From: Gemmatimonadota bacterium
GTDB taxonomy: Bacteria; Gemmatimonadota; Gemmatimonadetes; Longimicrobiales; Gaopeijiaceae
Length of the DNA: 64,000 bases
Assembly (NCBI GenBank): GCA_007121455.1
Contig: SKKN01000010.1
Location: 1 to 64,000, forward strand
Direction of reading: 5' to 3'
Position 1 is the first letter of the stretch. Every line of letters begins with the position of its first letter. Both the position numbers and the translations under genes were made by a program. The notes beneath the pieces were generated by a model that was given only the letters and a program-made list of their open reading frames with translations, had not been told where the DNA came from and did not search any database. Shown one piece after another: positions 25,245-37,619 of the stretch.

Positions 25245-26326
25245 AGATCGCGGTACTTCTGGGTGGCCACTCGGAGGAGCGGGAGGTGTCGCTCGCTTCG
25301 GGCACGCAGGTGGCCCGCGCGCTGCGCGCAGCGGGCCACGACGTGGTCGCCATGGATACCGCGCACGGCCTGCTCACACTCGAGGAGGAGGAGGAGATCC
25401 TGGCCCGGGGGGTCCGGCCCGATCCTCCCCCCCTCGAAGTGCTCGGACTCCTCCGAACGGGTGACACCACGGCGCTCACCAGCTCGCCCGAGCTCCTCGA
25501 GGCGGATCTGGTCTTCCCTGCGCTCCACGGTGGAGCCGGCGAGGACGGAACCCTCCAGGCGCTCCTCGACCTCACCGGGCTTCCCTATGCGGGGAGTGGG
25601 CGCCTCGGCTGCACGCTCGCGATGGACAAGGAGGTTTCGAAGCGACTCTTCCGCGACGAAGGCATCGCCACGCCGGACTGGGTGGCGTGGAGCGCGGAGG
25701 AGGCTCGCCTGTGGGCGGGGGAGGAGGACGGCCCCGAGCTGCGCGCGGTTGGGGACCGGCTCGGCTTTCCCCTGATCGTGAAGCCGCCGTCCGGGGGGTC
25801 GACGCTCGGGCTCACTCTGGCCCGAACCCCGGAGAGCCTCGAGGCGGCCGTCCACGAGGCCCTGCGCTACGAGGCGCGTGTGCTCTTCGAGGCGTATGTG
25901 AAGGGCCGTGAGCTCACGGTCGGGATCGTGGGGAACGATGCCCTCCCTGTGGGGGAGATCAAACCTGCGCACGAGCTCTTCGATTACGAGTGCAAGTACC
26001 AGCCCGGTCTCGCCGAGGAGATTTTTCCGGCGGAGATCCCGAGCGGGGTCGCGCTCGAGTTGCAGGAGTCGGCGCTCGCCGCACACCGGGTCCTTCAGCT
26101 GAGCGATTTTTCGCGGGTGGATTTCCTCGTGGACGAGGACGGTGAGGCATGGTGCCTGGAGGCAAACGCCCTCCCCGGCCTCACCTCGAACTCCCTCCTG
26201 CCGAAGGCCGCCCGGGCGGCCGGAACGTCCTTCCCGGAACTGTGTGACCAGGTGGTTCGGGTGGCGCTCGCCCGGTGGGGGATCCAGGGCGCGCTCCCCG
26301 GAACCCGGACCTTCAGCGGGGGTTGA
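25241..26326 (+). CDS. ddl: D-alanine--D-alanine ligase
   Basis: A 361-residue ATP-grasp ligase that makes the D-Ala-D-Ala end of peptidoglycan precursors. LGGHSEEREVSLASG near residue 7 is the family's N-terminal signature, PALHGGAGEDG the substrate loop, LIVKPPSGGSTLGLT the ATP-grasp lysine region, and WCLEANALPGLTSNSLLPKA the magnesium and D-Ala site. It is close to normal Ddl size. The usual mur neighbours are absent; instead it is coupled to cbs. Cytoplasmic. Confidence 0.93.
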   Translation: MKIAVLLGGHSEEREVSLASGTQVARALRAAGHDVVAMDTAHGLLTLEEEEEILARGVRPDPPPLEVLGLLRTGDTTALTSSPELLEADLVFPALHGGAGEDGTLQALLDLTGLPYAGSGRLGCTLAMDKEVSKRLFRDEGIATPDWVAWSAEEARLWAGEEDGPELRAVGDRLGFPLIVKPPSGGSTLGLTLARTPESLEAAVHEALRYEARVLFEAYVKGRELTVGIVGNDALPVGEIKPAHELFDYECKYQPGLAEEIFPAEIPSGVALELQESALAAHRVLQLSDFSRVDFLVDEDGEAWCLEANALPGLTSNSLLPKAARAAGTSFPELCDQVVRVALARWGIQGALPGTRTFSGG

Positions 26327-26336
26327 ACTTCTTCCT

Positions 26337-27185
26337 ATGTCGTACGGCACCCCCCGCTTCGGCTTCGGCATTCAACTGACGCCGTGGGTCAAGCGACTCC
26401 TCATCGCGAACGCCGCGGTCTTTTTCCTGGCGATCGTCGGTCTGGGGCCCTTCCTGCGCGAGTGGTTTGCATTCCACCCGACCCAGGTGTTCTTCCGACC
26501 CTGGGGTGTGGTCACCTACATGTTCGTTCACGGGGACTTCTGGCACCTCTTCGTGAACATGCTCGTGCTCTTCTTCTTCGGTCCCCCACTCGAAGGGAAG
26601 TGGGGCTCCCGCGAGTTCGTGAAGTACTTTGCGGTCTGCGGGATGGGGGGCGTCGCGCTGAGCTTCATCTTTGCTCCCGGCAGCTCGATCATCGGCGCGT
26701 CGGCCGCCACCTACGGCCTGATGCTCGCGTTCGCGATGAACTGGCCGAACTCCCCCATCTACGTCTGGGGCATCTTTCCGGTCAAGGCGAAGTGGCTCGT
26801 CGGCTTCTTCTTCGTCATGGCCTTCCTCTCCGCAGTCGGCGGAGCGGGCGGCGGAATCGCCCACTTCGCCCATCTGGGTGGGTTGTTGGCCGGGCTCGTC
26901 TACCTGAAAAGTGACTGGCGGATCGGAAAGCGCCTGGACCAGCTCCGTGAAGCGGCCCGGGTCCGACGCTTCGCGATCGTCTCGAGGGAGAGCCAGGGGG
27001 AGGAGGACGAGGACACTCCGGACGAGCGGCGCGGTCGTCCTCGGCGGAGTCGGCGCAAGGAGGAGGCGCTCCTCGACGAGGTCGACCGGATTCTGGACAA
27101 GATCTCGGAGCGGGGGATGAGCTCCCTTTCCGACGAGGAGCGTCGGGTCCTGGACGAGGTGTCGAGGAAGCGACGGTCCAACTGA
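26337..27185 (+). CDS. Rhomboid-family intramembrane serine protease
   Basis: A 282-residue membrane protein of about six helices followed by a long, highly charged cytoplasmic tail (about residues 195-282). The rhomboid features are HGDFWHLFVNM near residue 63, the catalytic Ser in IIGASAATYGL, and the catalytic His in AHFAHLGGLLAG. The Ser motif is GASA rather than the common GASG. Rhomboids cut single-helix membrane proteins inside the bilayer; substrates are not predictable here. The ATG at 26337, ten bases after ddl, was chosen because it immediately precedes the first helix. Confidence 0.88.
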   Translation: MSYGTPRFGFGIQLTPWVKRLLIANAAVFFLAIVGLGPFLREWFAFHPTQVFFRPWGVVTYMFVHGDFWHLFVNMLVLFFFGPPLEGKWGSREFVKYFAVCGMGGVALSFIFAPGSSIIGASAATYGLMLAFAMNWPNSPIYVWGIFPVKAKWLVGFFFVMAFLSAVGGAGGGIAHFAHLGGLLAGLVYLKSDWRIGKRLDQLREAARVRRFAIVSRESQGEEDEDTPDERRGRPRRSRRKEEALLDEVDRILDKISERGMSSLSDEERRVLDEVSRKRRSN

Positions 27186-27204
27186 GTGCCGTAGCTGCTT
27201 TTTT
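27170..27204 (+). terminator. Probable terminator overlapping the rhomboid gene end
   Basis: GCGACGG at 27170-27176 pairs with CCGTAGC at 27189-27195 with one mismatch, followed by TGCTTTTTT. The loop contains the rhomboid stop codon. Confidence 0.4.
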
Positions 27205-27206
27205 GC

Positions 27207-27236
27207 TTGACCCTCAGCGCGGCCGTGCAGTATGGT
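27207..27236 (+). promoter_or_regulatory. Promoter candidate for the EF-G paralogue
   Basis: TTGACC at 27207-27212 and TATGGT at 27231-27236 are separated by 18 bases, a good match to a sigma-70 promoter. It lies directly after the likely terminator and about 95 bases before the start codon. Confidence 0.5.
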
Positions 27237-27330
27237 GACCTTCCCCCCTCTCTCCCGCCCGGGAGGGTCCCAGTAACGGGCGTATTGCAGCCGTGGGCGG
27301 TTCGTTGAACCCACTCCTGGAGGAGCGCGG

Positions 27331-29424
27331 ATGCCATCGGTGAAGGAATATCCTGGGGAGCGGATCCGGAACGTCGCCGTGTTGGGGCACGGAGGGTCCG
27401 GCAAGAGCACGCTGGTAGACGCGCTCTGCTTCGTCGGAGGCACCTCGGACCGGCTTGGGGACGTCGACCGCGGTCACGCCCTCACGATGACCACTCCCGA
27501 AGAGCTCGACCACGGGTTCTCCATGCAGGTGACCCCCGCTTTCACCGAGTGGGACGGGACCAAGATCAACCTCCTCGACACCCCGGGATACCTGGACTTC
27601 ACAGGCGAGGCGCGGGCAGCCACCCGGATCGCGGACGGCGCGATCGTAACCGTCGGCGCCACACAGGGGATCCAGGTGGGCACGGAGAAGGTGTGGCAGT
27701 ACTGTCGCGACCGGCAGCTCCCGCGGATCGTCTTCGTCTCGATGATGGACAAGGAGAACGCGGACTTCGAGAAGGTCTATCACGAGATCAAGGGCCAGCT
27801 CTCCCAGAAGGTCGTTCCGGTCGAGATCCCGGTGGGGGAGGGGCCGGACTTCCGCGGCATCATCAACCTCTTCAGCGAGAAGGCGCACATCTACCGTCCG
27901 GGCACGCAGAAGGGCGAGTACGATGAAACGGAGGTGCCGGAGGAGCTCAGGGACCGCTTCGAAAGCTGGTTCACCGAGCTTCAGGAGACCCTCGCGACGA
28001 TGGACGAGGTCCTCTTGGAAAAGTACCTGGAGGGGGAGAAGATCAGTCGCGAGGAGGCGGTCGATGCGATGGCCCGCGGGATGGCGAGAGGGGAGGTGAT
28101 TCCCCTCTTCTGCGGATCCGCCGGCAGGACCTTCGGCATGCGGGCCCTTCTTCGGAAAATCGTGGAGCTCGTGCCCGCTCCGCCGGAGCGGGGCGGTGTC
28201 ATGGCGCAACGGGCGGGGCGGGATCAGACGGTCGAGCTGCGGGGCAAGGATGACGAACCTCTGGCCGCGCTCATCTTCAAGACGACGAGCGAGCCGCACG
28301 TCGGCGAGATCTCCTACTTCCGGCTCTTCAGCGGTGTGGTGGTGAGCGGGATGGAGGTGGCGAACGCCGAGCGCGAGATCACGGAAAAGCTTCATCACGT
28401 CGCCGTCCCGAACGGAAAGGAGAGGCTCGCCGTCTCCCGGCTCCACGCGGGGGACATCGGCGTCGTGATGAAGCTCAAGGACAGCCACACGAACGACACC
28501 TTGTCCTCCCCCAACCGGCCCCTCGTGCTGGAGAAGATCGATTTTCCCCAGCCGGATATCGCGGTCGCGATCCAGGGAGTCTCCCGCAGCGACGAGGACA
28601 AGCTCGGGGAGGTTCTGCCCAAGCTCCAGCAGGAGGATCCCTCCTTCGTCGCCGAGTACAACGCGGAGCTCGGTCAGACGATCGTGCGCGGCCTCGGGGA
28701 GCTCCACCTGAACGTGCAGATGGAGCGCATGAAGCGGCGCTACTCCGTGTCGGTGACGACGGAGGAGCCCCGGATCGCCTACCGGGAAACGATCGTGGCG
28801 GAGGGCGAGGGGGGCGCGCGCTTCAAGAAGCAGACCGGGGGGCGCGGCCAGTTCGGCGAGTGTCACATCCGCCTGCGTCCTCTGCCCCGTGGCGAGGGGT
28901 ACCGCTTCGTCGACGCGATCAAGGGCGGAGTGATCCCCACCAAGTTCATTCCCTCCGTCGACCGGGGGATCCAGGACTCCGCTCAGCAGGGCGTGCTCGC
29001 CGGGTACCCCATGGTGGACTTCGAGGCTGAATGCATCGACGGGAAGTACCACCCGGTCGATTCCTCGGACATCGCCTTCCAGGTGGCCGGATCGATGGCT
29101 TTCAAAGAGGTCGTGGCGCGCTCGACGCCGATCCTCCTCGAGCCGATCATGGACGTCGAGGTGGTCGTCCCCGACGAAGCCCTCGGTGACATCATGGGCG
29201 ACATCACGCAGCGGAGAGGCAAGGTTCTTGGCATGGACGCCGACGGTGGCACCACCACGGTCCACGCCCGAATTCCGGAGGGTGAGTTGTACAAGTACGC
29301 GGCCGCCCTTCGTGCGATGACCCAGGGACGTGCCCACCATACCCGGACGTTCTCCGGCTACGAGCCCGTCCCCGATCATGTCGCCGACAAGCTGGCTCAG
29401 GACGGGAGGCAGAAGACCGCCTGA
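27331..29424 (+). CDS. Elongation factor G-like GTPase (EF-G2 type)
   Basis: A 697-residue translation factor with the full EF-G domain order (GTPase, then domains II-V). The P-loop is GHGGSGKST (residues 19-27) and DTPGYLDF is the G3 motif. The G4 motif, usually NKMD, is SMMD here (137-140), and the switch I region lacks the usual ERGITI, reading LDHGFSMQV instead. This identifies it as a paralogue of the FusA2/EF-G2 kind, not the main translocase. Such paralogues may act in ribosome recycling or at stalled ribosomes; function here is open. Promoter and terminator flank it, so it is probably monocistronic. Confidence 0.88.
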   Translation: MPSVKEYPGERIRNVAVLGHGGSGKSTLVDALCFVGGTSDRLGDVDRGHALTMTTPEELDHGFSMQVTPAFTEWDGTKINLLDTPGYLDFTGEARAATRIADGAIVTVGATQGIQVGTEKVWQYCRDRQLPRIVFVSMMDKENADFEKVYHEIKGQLSQKVVPVEIPVGEGPDFRGIINLFSEKAHIYRPGTQKGEYDETEVPEELRDRFESWFTELQETLATMDEVLLEKYLEGEKISREEAVDAMARGMARGEVIPLFCGSAGRTFGMRALLRKIVELVPAPPERGGVMAQRAGRDQTVELRGKDDEPLAALIFKTTSEPHVGEISYFRLFSGVVVSGMEVANAEREITEKLHHVAVPNGKERLAVSRLHAGDIGVVMKLKDSHTNDTLSSPNRPLVLEKIDFPQPDIAVAIQGVSRSDEDKLGEVLPKLQQEDPSFVAEYNAELGQTIVRGLGELHLNVQMERMKRRYSVSVTTEEPRIAYRETIVAEGEGGARFKKQTGGRGQFGECHIRLRPLPRGEGYRFVDAIKGGVIPTKFIPSVDRGIQDSAQQGVLAGYPMVDFEAECIDGKYHPVDSSDIAFQVAGSMAFKEVVARSTPILLEPIMDVEVVVPDEALGDIMGDITQRRGKVLGMDADGGTTTVHARIPEGELYKYAAALRAMTQGRAHHTRTFSGYEPVPDHVADKLAQDGRQKTA

Positions 29425-29468
29425 AGCGGCGGGGCGAAGGATCGGAACGGCGGCGAAGGTGCAGGACC

Positions 29469-29514
29469 CGGGAGCCGGAGAGGGTGTACGCCCCTCCCGG
29501 CTCCCGTCTATATT
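29469..29514 (+). terminator. Rho-independent terminator after the EF-G paralogue
   Basis: CGGGAGCCGG at 29469-29478 pairs with CCGGCTCCCG at 29497-29506, extended by GAGGG/CCCTC inside, and followed by TCTATATTT. Confidence 0.75.
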
Positions 29515-29585
29515 TCCCCCCGCGAGGCGGGTCTGCCGTCTCTCACCTCTTCCCAGAACGTTGGTGCAGCACGAAGGAGGATCCG

Positions 29586-30332
29586 GTGGCGGGTCATAAC
29601 AAGTGGTCACAGATCAAGCGAAAGAAGGCGGTGAACGACCAGCGCCGCGGGAAGATGTTCTCCAAGCTGATCCGCGAGATCACCGTCGCGTCGCGGGAGG
29701 GGGGCGGGGAGCCGGACTACAACCCTCGACTTCGACTTGCGGTCGATACGGCGAAGGCGGAGAACATGCCCGTCGACAACATCGACCGGGCGATCAAGCG
29801 GGGGACCGGCGAGCTCGAGGGAGCGAACTACGACGAGGTGATCTACGAGGGGTACGCCCCGGGCGGGGTCGCGCTCTACATCGAAGCGATGACGGACAAC
29901 CAGAACCGCACCGTCCAGGAAATCCGTCACACGCTCGAGAAGAACGGCGGAAATCTCGGGACCGATGGATCCGTGGCCTGGCAATTCGACCGCAAGGGAC
30001 AGATCTTCGTGGACGCGAATCAGTACACGGAGGACGCGGTGATCGAAGCGGGAGTGGAGGCGGGCGCGGAGGACGTGGTCGAGCAGGCGGGCGAATGGGT
30101 CATTACGACGCCCCTCTCCTCCTTCCATGAGGTGCAGAACGGCCTCAAGGAGCGAGGGGTCGAGTTCAGTCGGGCGGAGCTGGCGATGCTGGCGAAGAAC
30201 GAGGTCGCGGTGGAGGGCGCGGAAGCCGAGCGCCTCCTCCGGCTTCTCGATGCGCTCGACGAGCTCGACGACGTTCAGAAGGTCCACTCCAACGCGGACA
30301 TCGACGACGAGGTACTGGTCGAGGCGATGTGA
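29586..30332 (+). CDS. yebC: YebC/PmpR-family protein
   Basis: A 248-residue YebC-family protein. The N-terminal AGHNKWSQIKRKKAVND is the family hallmark, and the body keeps KAENMPVDNIDRAIKRG and YEGYAPGG. Family members were described as DNA-binding regulators next to ruvCAB, and some are now known to relieve ribosome stalling at proline-rich sites; which applies here is unknown. GTG start with a very strong AAGGAGG (29574-29580). It heads the ruvC-A-B run, as in many bacteria. Confidence 0.95.
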   Translation: MAGHNKWSQIKRKKAVNDQRRGKMFSKLIREITVASREGGGEPDYNPRLRLAVDTAKAENMPVDNIDRAIKRGTGELEGANYDEVIYEGYAPGGVALYIEAMTDNQNRTVQEIRHTLEKNGGNLGTDGSVAWQFDRKGQIFVDANQYTEDAVIEAGVEAGAEDVVEQAGEWVITTPLSSFHEVQNGLKERGVEFSRAELAMLAKNEVAVEGAEAERLLRLLDALDELDDVQKVHSNADIDDEVLVEAM

Positions 30333-30356
30333 GTGCCGCCCCAATCGAGGAACCGG

Positions 30357-30866
30357 ATGTCCGGAGGGAACGGGAGAGGAGCGTGGGTGGTTCTGGGCAT
30401 CGATCCCGGGACGGCGGTGACGGGCTATGGGGTGGTGGGCCGGACGGCCGACGCTCCCTTTTCGCTCCTCGAATGCGGGGTGGTGCGTACCTCCGCCCGA
30501 AAGCCGCTCCCGGTCCGCATCCGGGAGATCTTCCACACCGTCCAGGACGTGATCGAGCGCTTCGACCCGGATGTCGTCTCCGTGGAGGATGTGTTCCAGG
30601 GAAAGAACGTGCGCAGCGCCCTGACCCTCGGGCACGCGAGGGGCGCGATCCTTCTCGCAGCAGCCCTTCGCGACGTGGAGATCGCGGAATACTCGCCCCG
30701 CGAGATCAAGAAGGCGGTGGTGGGCACCGGAAGCGCCACCAAGGACCAGGTCGCATTCATGGTCCAGAAGCAGCTCCGCCTTCGCACTGCCCCCGCTCCC
30801 TCGGACGCCGCGGACGGCGTCGCCGCCGCACTCTGTCATTGTCTCTCCGGCCAGGTGCTGCGTTGA
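30357..30866 (+). CDS. ruvC: Crossover junction endodeoxyribonuclease RuvC
   Basis: A 169-residue Holliday-junction resolvase. The four catalytic acids are in place: Asp16 in LGIDPGT, Glu77 in SVEDVF, and Asp150 and Asp153 in DAADG near the C-terminus. The start at ATG 30357 follows GAGGA and gives a normal N-terminus; an in-frame GTG at 30333 would add eight residues. It acts with RuvAB, encoded immediately downstream, to cut recombination intermediates. Confidence 0.95.
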   Translation: MSGGNGRGAWVVLGIDPGTAVTGYGVVGRTADAPFSLLECGVVRTSARKPLPVRIREIFHTVQDVIERFDPDVVSVEDVFQGKNVRSALTLGHARGAILLAAALRDVEIAEYSPREIKKAVVGTGSATKDQVAFMVQKQLRLRTAPAPSDAADGVAAALCHCLSGQVLR

Positions 30867-30891
30867 GCCGCGGGCCGTACGGGAGGACGCC

Positions 30892-31471
30892 ATGATCAGT
30901 CGGATCAAGGGCGTTCTGCTTCACCGCGAAGCGAGCCGGGTCGAGGTCGAGACCCGCTCCGGCGTCGTCTACGAGATCGAGGTGCCGCTCACCGTCTCGG
31001 AGCGGCTTCCACGGCCGGGCTCGGAGGTCGAGATCCGGACCGTGTACCTCGTGAGGGAGGACGCGGTCAGTCTCTTCGGGTTCCTCTCCCCGGAGGAGCG
31101 AGCGCTCTTCGTCCGACTCCTCAGCGCATCCGGGGTGGGAGGCCGTCTCGCGCTCGCAATGCTTTCCACCTTCCCGGCGGGACGGCTCGCCCGGGCGATC
31201 GCGGAGAAGGACGTGGCGGCGCTCACGCAGATCAGCGGAGTCGGCAAGAAGACCGCCGAGCGGATCGCGCTGGAGCTCTCCGACAAGGTGGCGGATCTCG
31301 TCGGGGCCCCGGTGTCGACCGGATCCGGGGACGGAGCGGGGGCTCAGGAGGCGGTGAAGGCGCTCGTGGCCCTCGGGCACTCCTTCCAGGAGGCGGACCG
31401 GGCCGTCCGGCAGGTTCTCGACGAGGAGGAGCCGGCCAGCACGGAGGCGCTGATCCGAAAGGCGCTCGCCC

Positions 31472-31479
<8 letters not shown>
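30892..31479 (+). CDS. ruvA: Holliday junction branch migration protein RuvA
   Basis: A 195-residue RuvA that binds four-way junctions as a tetramer and loads RuvB. The N-terminal OB-fold ([12 protein letters not shown]) is followed by two helix-hairpin-helix motifs ([15 protein letters not shown] and [17 protein letters not shown]). The C-terminal flexible domain contacts RuvB. It overlaps ruvB by eight bases. Confidence 0.95.
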
Positions 31480-34787
<3,308 letters not shown>

Positions 34788-34866
34788 ACCCGAGGTCCGG
34801 CGGTTTCGACCGGCATCCCGGATCCGAAAATCGCCGCCATTCGCCGGGTAACCCAAGGAGAGGGTC

Positions 34867-35232
34867 TTGATCGAGAGCGCGCTCGCACTTGTGGCCCCCG
34901 AAGGAGAGGGCGGGGGTCGCATGCTTATCTTCATGGTGCAGATCGTGGCGATCTTCGCCATCTTCTACTACCTCCTGATCCGTCCCCAGAAGAAGGAGCA
35001 GGAGCGTCATCGCGAGATGGTGGGAAGCCTGCAGAAGGGTCACGAGATCATTACCGCCGGAGGCATCATCGGCACCGTCGTCCATGCCGAGCCCGACCGC
35101 CTCACGATCCGGACGGCGGACAACACCCGCCTCGTGATCGATCGTTCGAAAGTCGCTCAACTCGTGATGCCGGCGGAAGAGGACACCGGGTCCGGCGGCG
35201 GGCGAAAGGCTACGAAGAAGGGAGGACGCTGA
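34867..35232 (+). CDS. yajC: Preprotein translocase auxiliary subunit YajC
   Basis: A 121-residue YajC, part of the SecDF-YajC complex in the inner membrane. One hydrophobic helix (about 19-38, MLIFMVQIVAIFAIFYYLL) is followed by the conserved IRPQKKEQERH and the GGIIGTVV region. The TTG start follows AAGGAGAGGG. The secD and secF genes are not adjacent, although tgt-yajC is a standard order. Confidence 0.92.
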   Translation: MIESALALVAPEGEGGGRMLIFMVQIVAIFAIFYYLLIRPQKKEQERHREMVGSLQKGHEIITAGGIIGTVVHAEPDRLTIRTADNTRLVIDRSKVAQLVMPAEEDTGSGGGRKATKKGGR

Positions 35233-35237
35233 GGAGC

Positions 35238-35777
35238 ATGGCCGTTCGTGAGATCGAGATCCTGGGCAGCGAGGTGCTCCGGACCCCCGCCCTCGAGGTG
35301 GAGGCGTTCGACGAGGGGCTCCGGGGGCTGGTTCGGGACATGTTCGAGACGATGTACCGTGCCGAAGGGGTCGGGCTTGCCGGGCCCCAGGTCGGAGTCT
35401 CGCGGAGGGTCGTCGTCCTCGACGTCGCGGCGGCCGAGGACGAGGAGTCCGAGGGGCCACGTCGGTTCGCGCTCGTGAATCCGGTCGTGGTGGAAGCTTC
35501 CTCGAGCACGGACCGGGCCCCGGAGGGGTGCCTCAGCATTCCCGGGATGAGCGAGGTGGTCATGCGCCCGTCCGAGGTCCTCGTGACGGGGGCGGATCCG
35601 GAGGGGGCGCCCCTGGAGATCCGGGCTCGTGGATTTCTCGCTCGGGCGCTCCAGCACGAGATCGATCACCTGGACGGCGTTCTCTTCATCGATCACCTTA
35701 GTCCCCTCAAGCGTCGCATGCTCCTCCGAAAGTGGCGCAAGCGCCAGGAAGAGGAAGCAGCGGAGGTTCAAGGCTGA
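35238..35777 (+). CDS. def: Peptide deformylase
   Basis: A 179-residue metal hydrolase that removes the N-formyl group from new proteins. The three family motifs are intact: GVGLAGPQ (44-51), EGCLSIPG (metal-binding Cys98) and HEIDHLDG (His140, Glu141, His144). It is paired with fmt immediately downstream, the usual arrangement, since Fmt adds the group that Def removes. Confidence 0.95.
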   Translation: MAVREIEILGSEVLRTPALEVEAFDEGLRGLVRDMFETMYRAEGVGLAGPQVGVSRRVVVLDVAAAEDEESEGPRRFALVNPVVVEASSSTDRAPEGCLSIPGMSEVVMRPSEVLVTGADPEGAPLEIRARGFLARALQHEIDHLDGVLFIDHLSPLKRRMLLRKWRKRQEEEAAEVQG

Positions 35778-35784
35778 CAGCACG

Positions 35785-36723
35785 GTGAGAATCGTCTTCT
35801 GGGGGTCGCCCGCGTTCGCCCTCCCCTCCTTGAGGGCCTTGCTCGAGGAGGGTCACGACGTCGTGGGCGTCGTGACGCAGCCGGACCGTCCAGCGGGCCG
35901 GGGCCGCCGCCTCCGGCCCTCCGCCGTGAAGGAAGTCGCGCTCGAAGAGGATGTTCCCGTCCTGACCCCGGAGCGGCCTCGCGGAGACGCGTTTCTCGAG
36001 GACTTGCGATCGCTCGAGCCCGAGGTCTCCGTGGTGGTCGCCTATGGGCACATCCTCCGGCCCGAAGTGCTCGACCTTCCAGGGCAGGGCTCGATCAACG
36101 TCCACGCCTCCCTCCTCCCCGACCTTCGGGGCGCCGCACCGGTCAACTGGGCGATCATCCGTGGCTTCCAGACGACCGGCGTGACGATCATGCGGATGAC
36201 CGAGGGGATGGATGCGGGCCCGATCCTTCTGCAGCACGAGGAGCCGATCGGGGAGCGGGACACGGCCAGCTCGCTCACGCTTCGTCTTAGCGAGGTCGGT
36301 GCGGGAGCTCTCGTCGAGGCTCTGGCCTTGTTGGAGCTCGGGGTCATCGAAGAGCGGGAGCAGGATCACGACCGGGCGAGCTTCGCTCCGAAGGTCGACC
36401 GCGAGACGGCGCGGATCGATTGGGCGCTGAGTGCCGAGAAGGTGAGCCGCTGGATTCGGGGAATGGACCGGATTCCGGGGGCGTGGAGCCCCCTCGGAGG
36501 GGAGCCTGTGAAGCTCTTTTCTCCCGAGGTTCTCTTTTCGGTGGATCATGGGGCGCCTCCCGGAACCGTCCTCATTGGGGATCCGGATGGGGAGGGGCTC
36601 ATTGTGGCCACGGATCCCGGCGCGGTACGGATCGACGTGGTCCAGCCCGCGGGCAAACGAAGGATGGACGCGGGGGCCTGGCTGCGGGGATCCGGACCCG
36701 GAGAAGGCGATCGCTTCGGGTGA
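35785..36723 (+). CDS. fmt: Methionyl-tRNA formyltransferase
   Basis: A 312-residue enzyme that formylates initiator Met-tRNA. The N-terminal FWGSPAFALPSLRAL, the catalytic INVHASLLPDLRGAAP (Asn-His) and the DAGPILLQ segment are typical, and the C-terminal OB-like domain is present. The GTG start at 35785 gives the normal N-terminus. It overlaps thiE as GTGA. Confidence 0.94.
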   Translation: MRIVFWGSPAFALPSLRALLEEGHDVVGVVTQPDRPAGRGRRLRPSAVKEVALEEDVPVLTPERPRGDAFLEDLRSLEPEVSVVVAYGHILRPEVLDLPGQGSINVHASLLPDLRGAAPVNWAIIRGFQTTGVTIMRMTEGMDAGPILLQHEEPIGERDTASSLTLRLSEVGAGALVEALALLELGVIEEREQDHDRASFAPKVDRETARIDWALSAEKVSRWIRGMDRIPGAWSPLGGEPVKLFSPEVLFSVDHGAPPGTVLIGDPDGEGLIVATDPGAVRIDVVQPAGKRRMDAGAWLRGSGPGEGDRFG

Positions 36724-37334
36724 TCCCCCCTCTCCACGTGGTGACGGACGACCGGGTCCTCGACCGGGACGGGTTCCTGGAGAGCGCCTCCCGGGTTCTG
36801 GCGTCAGGTGGGCCCAGACTGGCCCTCCACATCCGGGGCCCCCACACCTCCGGTCGGCGCCTTCACGATCTCTGCTCCGCGCTCCGGAACACCTCACGGA
36901 GCGCCGGTGCCCTCCTCCTGGTGAACGACCGGGTGGACGTCGCTCGAGTGGTGGCGGCGGACGGAGTTCAGCTCGGGGCGAGGAGCCTCCCCGCCGAGGC
37001 GGCTCGCGAGCTGCTGGGGCCGGAGTCCTGGATCGGTGTGTCCGTGCACGATCCGGTTGAAGCCGGCTCGGCGGAATCCGAGGGGGTGGACTTCTTCCTC
37101 CTCGGCACGATCTTTCCGACGCCGAGTCACCCGGGGCGGACGGGAGGAGGTGTGGCACGGATCCGGGCGTTTCGGGAGCGCACCGACCGGAGGATGATCG
37201 CGATCGGCGGGATCGCTCCGGGCCGGGTGCGGGAGGTCGTCGCGGCGGGTGCCGACGGTGTCGCGGTGATGCGGGCCGTGTGGAGCGCTCCGGATCCGGC
37301 TGGGGCGGTTCAGGACTTCTTGAGAGAGTTGTAG
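36720..37334 (+). CDS. thiE: Thiamine phosphate synthase (ThiE/TenI family)
   Basis: A 204-residue TIM-barrel protein. VNDRVDVARVVAADGVQLG, IGVSVHD, GTIFPTPSHPG and AIGGIAPGRV follow the ThiE pattern; the enzyme joins the thiazole and pyrimidine phosphates. The N-terminal phosphate motif, usually LRxK-like, reads LHIRGPHT, lacking the Lys, so a TenI-like thiazole tautomerase is the alternative. The neighbours thiS and thiG fit either role. GTG start coupled to fmt. Confidence 0.8.
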   Translation: MIPPLHVVTDDRVLDRDGFLESASRVLASGGPRLALHIRGPHTSGRRLHDLCSALRNTSRSAGALLLVNDRVDVARVVAADGVQLGARSLPAEAARELLGPESWIGVSVHDPVEAGSAESEGVDFFLLGTIFPTPSHPGRTGGGVARIRAFRERTDRRMIAIGGIAPGRVREVVAAGADGVAVMRAVWSAPDPAGAVQDFLREL

Positions 37335-37343
37335 GAGGAATCC

Positions 37344-37586
37344 ATGCGCTCAGAGAAAGAAGAGGACCGGCAGGAGGCTCCGCTCACCCGGATCCAGGTG
37401 AACGGGAAGGAGGCCGTGGTCCCCGGACCGATCTCGGTGCGGGGGCTGCTCGAGCACCTCGATCTGCAGCCCGAGCTCGTCGTGGTGGAGCGGAACCGCG
37501 AGATCCTGAGCAGGGACCGCTACGACCGGGTGGACGTCGAGGAAGGGGACCGATTCGAGCTCGTCCACTTCGTCGGCGGGGGCTGA
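37344..37586 (+). CDS. thiS: Sulfur carrier protein ThiS
   Basis: An 80-residue ubiquitin-like sulfur carrier for thiazole synthesis. It ends in the required Gly-Gly (FVGGG), which is adenylated and thiocarboxylated. LTRIQVNGKEA and VVERNREILSRDRYD match ThiS. It has about 14 extra charged N-terminal residues compared with the usual 66. ThiF, which activates it, is not in the window. Confidence 0.9.
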   Translation: MRSEKEEDRQEAPLTRIQVNGKEAVVPGPISVRGLLEHLDLQPELVVVERNREILSRDRYDRVDVEEGDRFELVHFVGGG

Positions 37587-37619
37587 CGGCGGGCGAACCG
37601 CATGCACGAAGGAGGAGAG

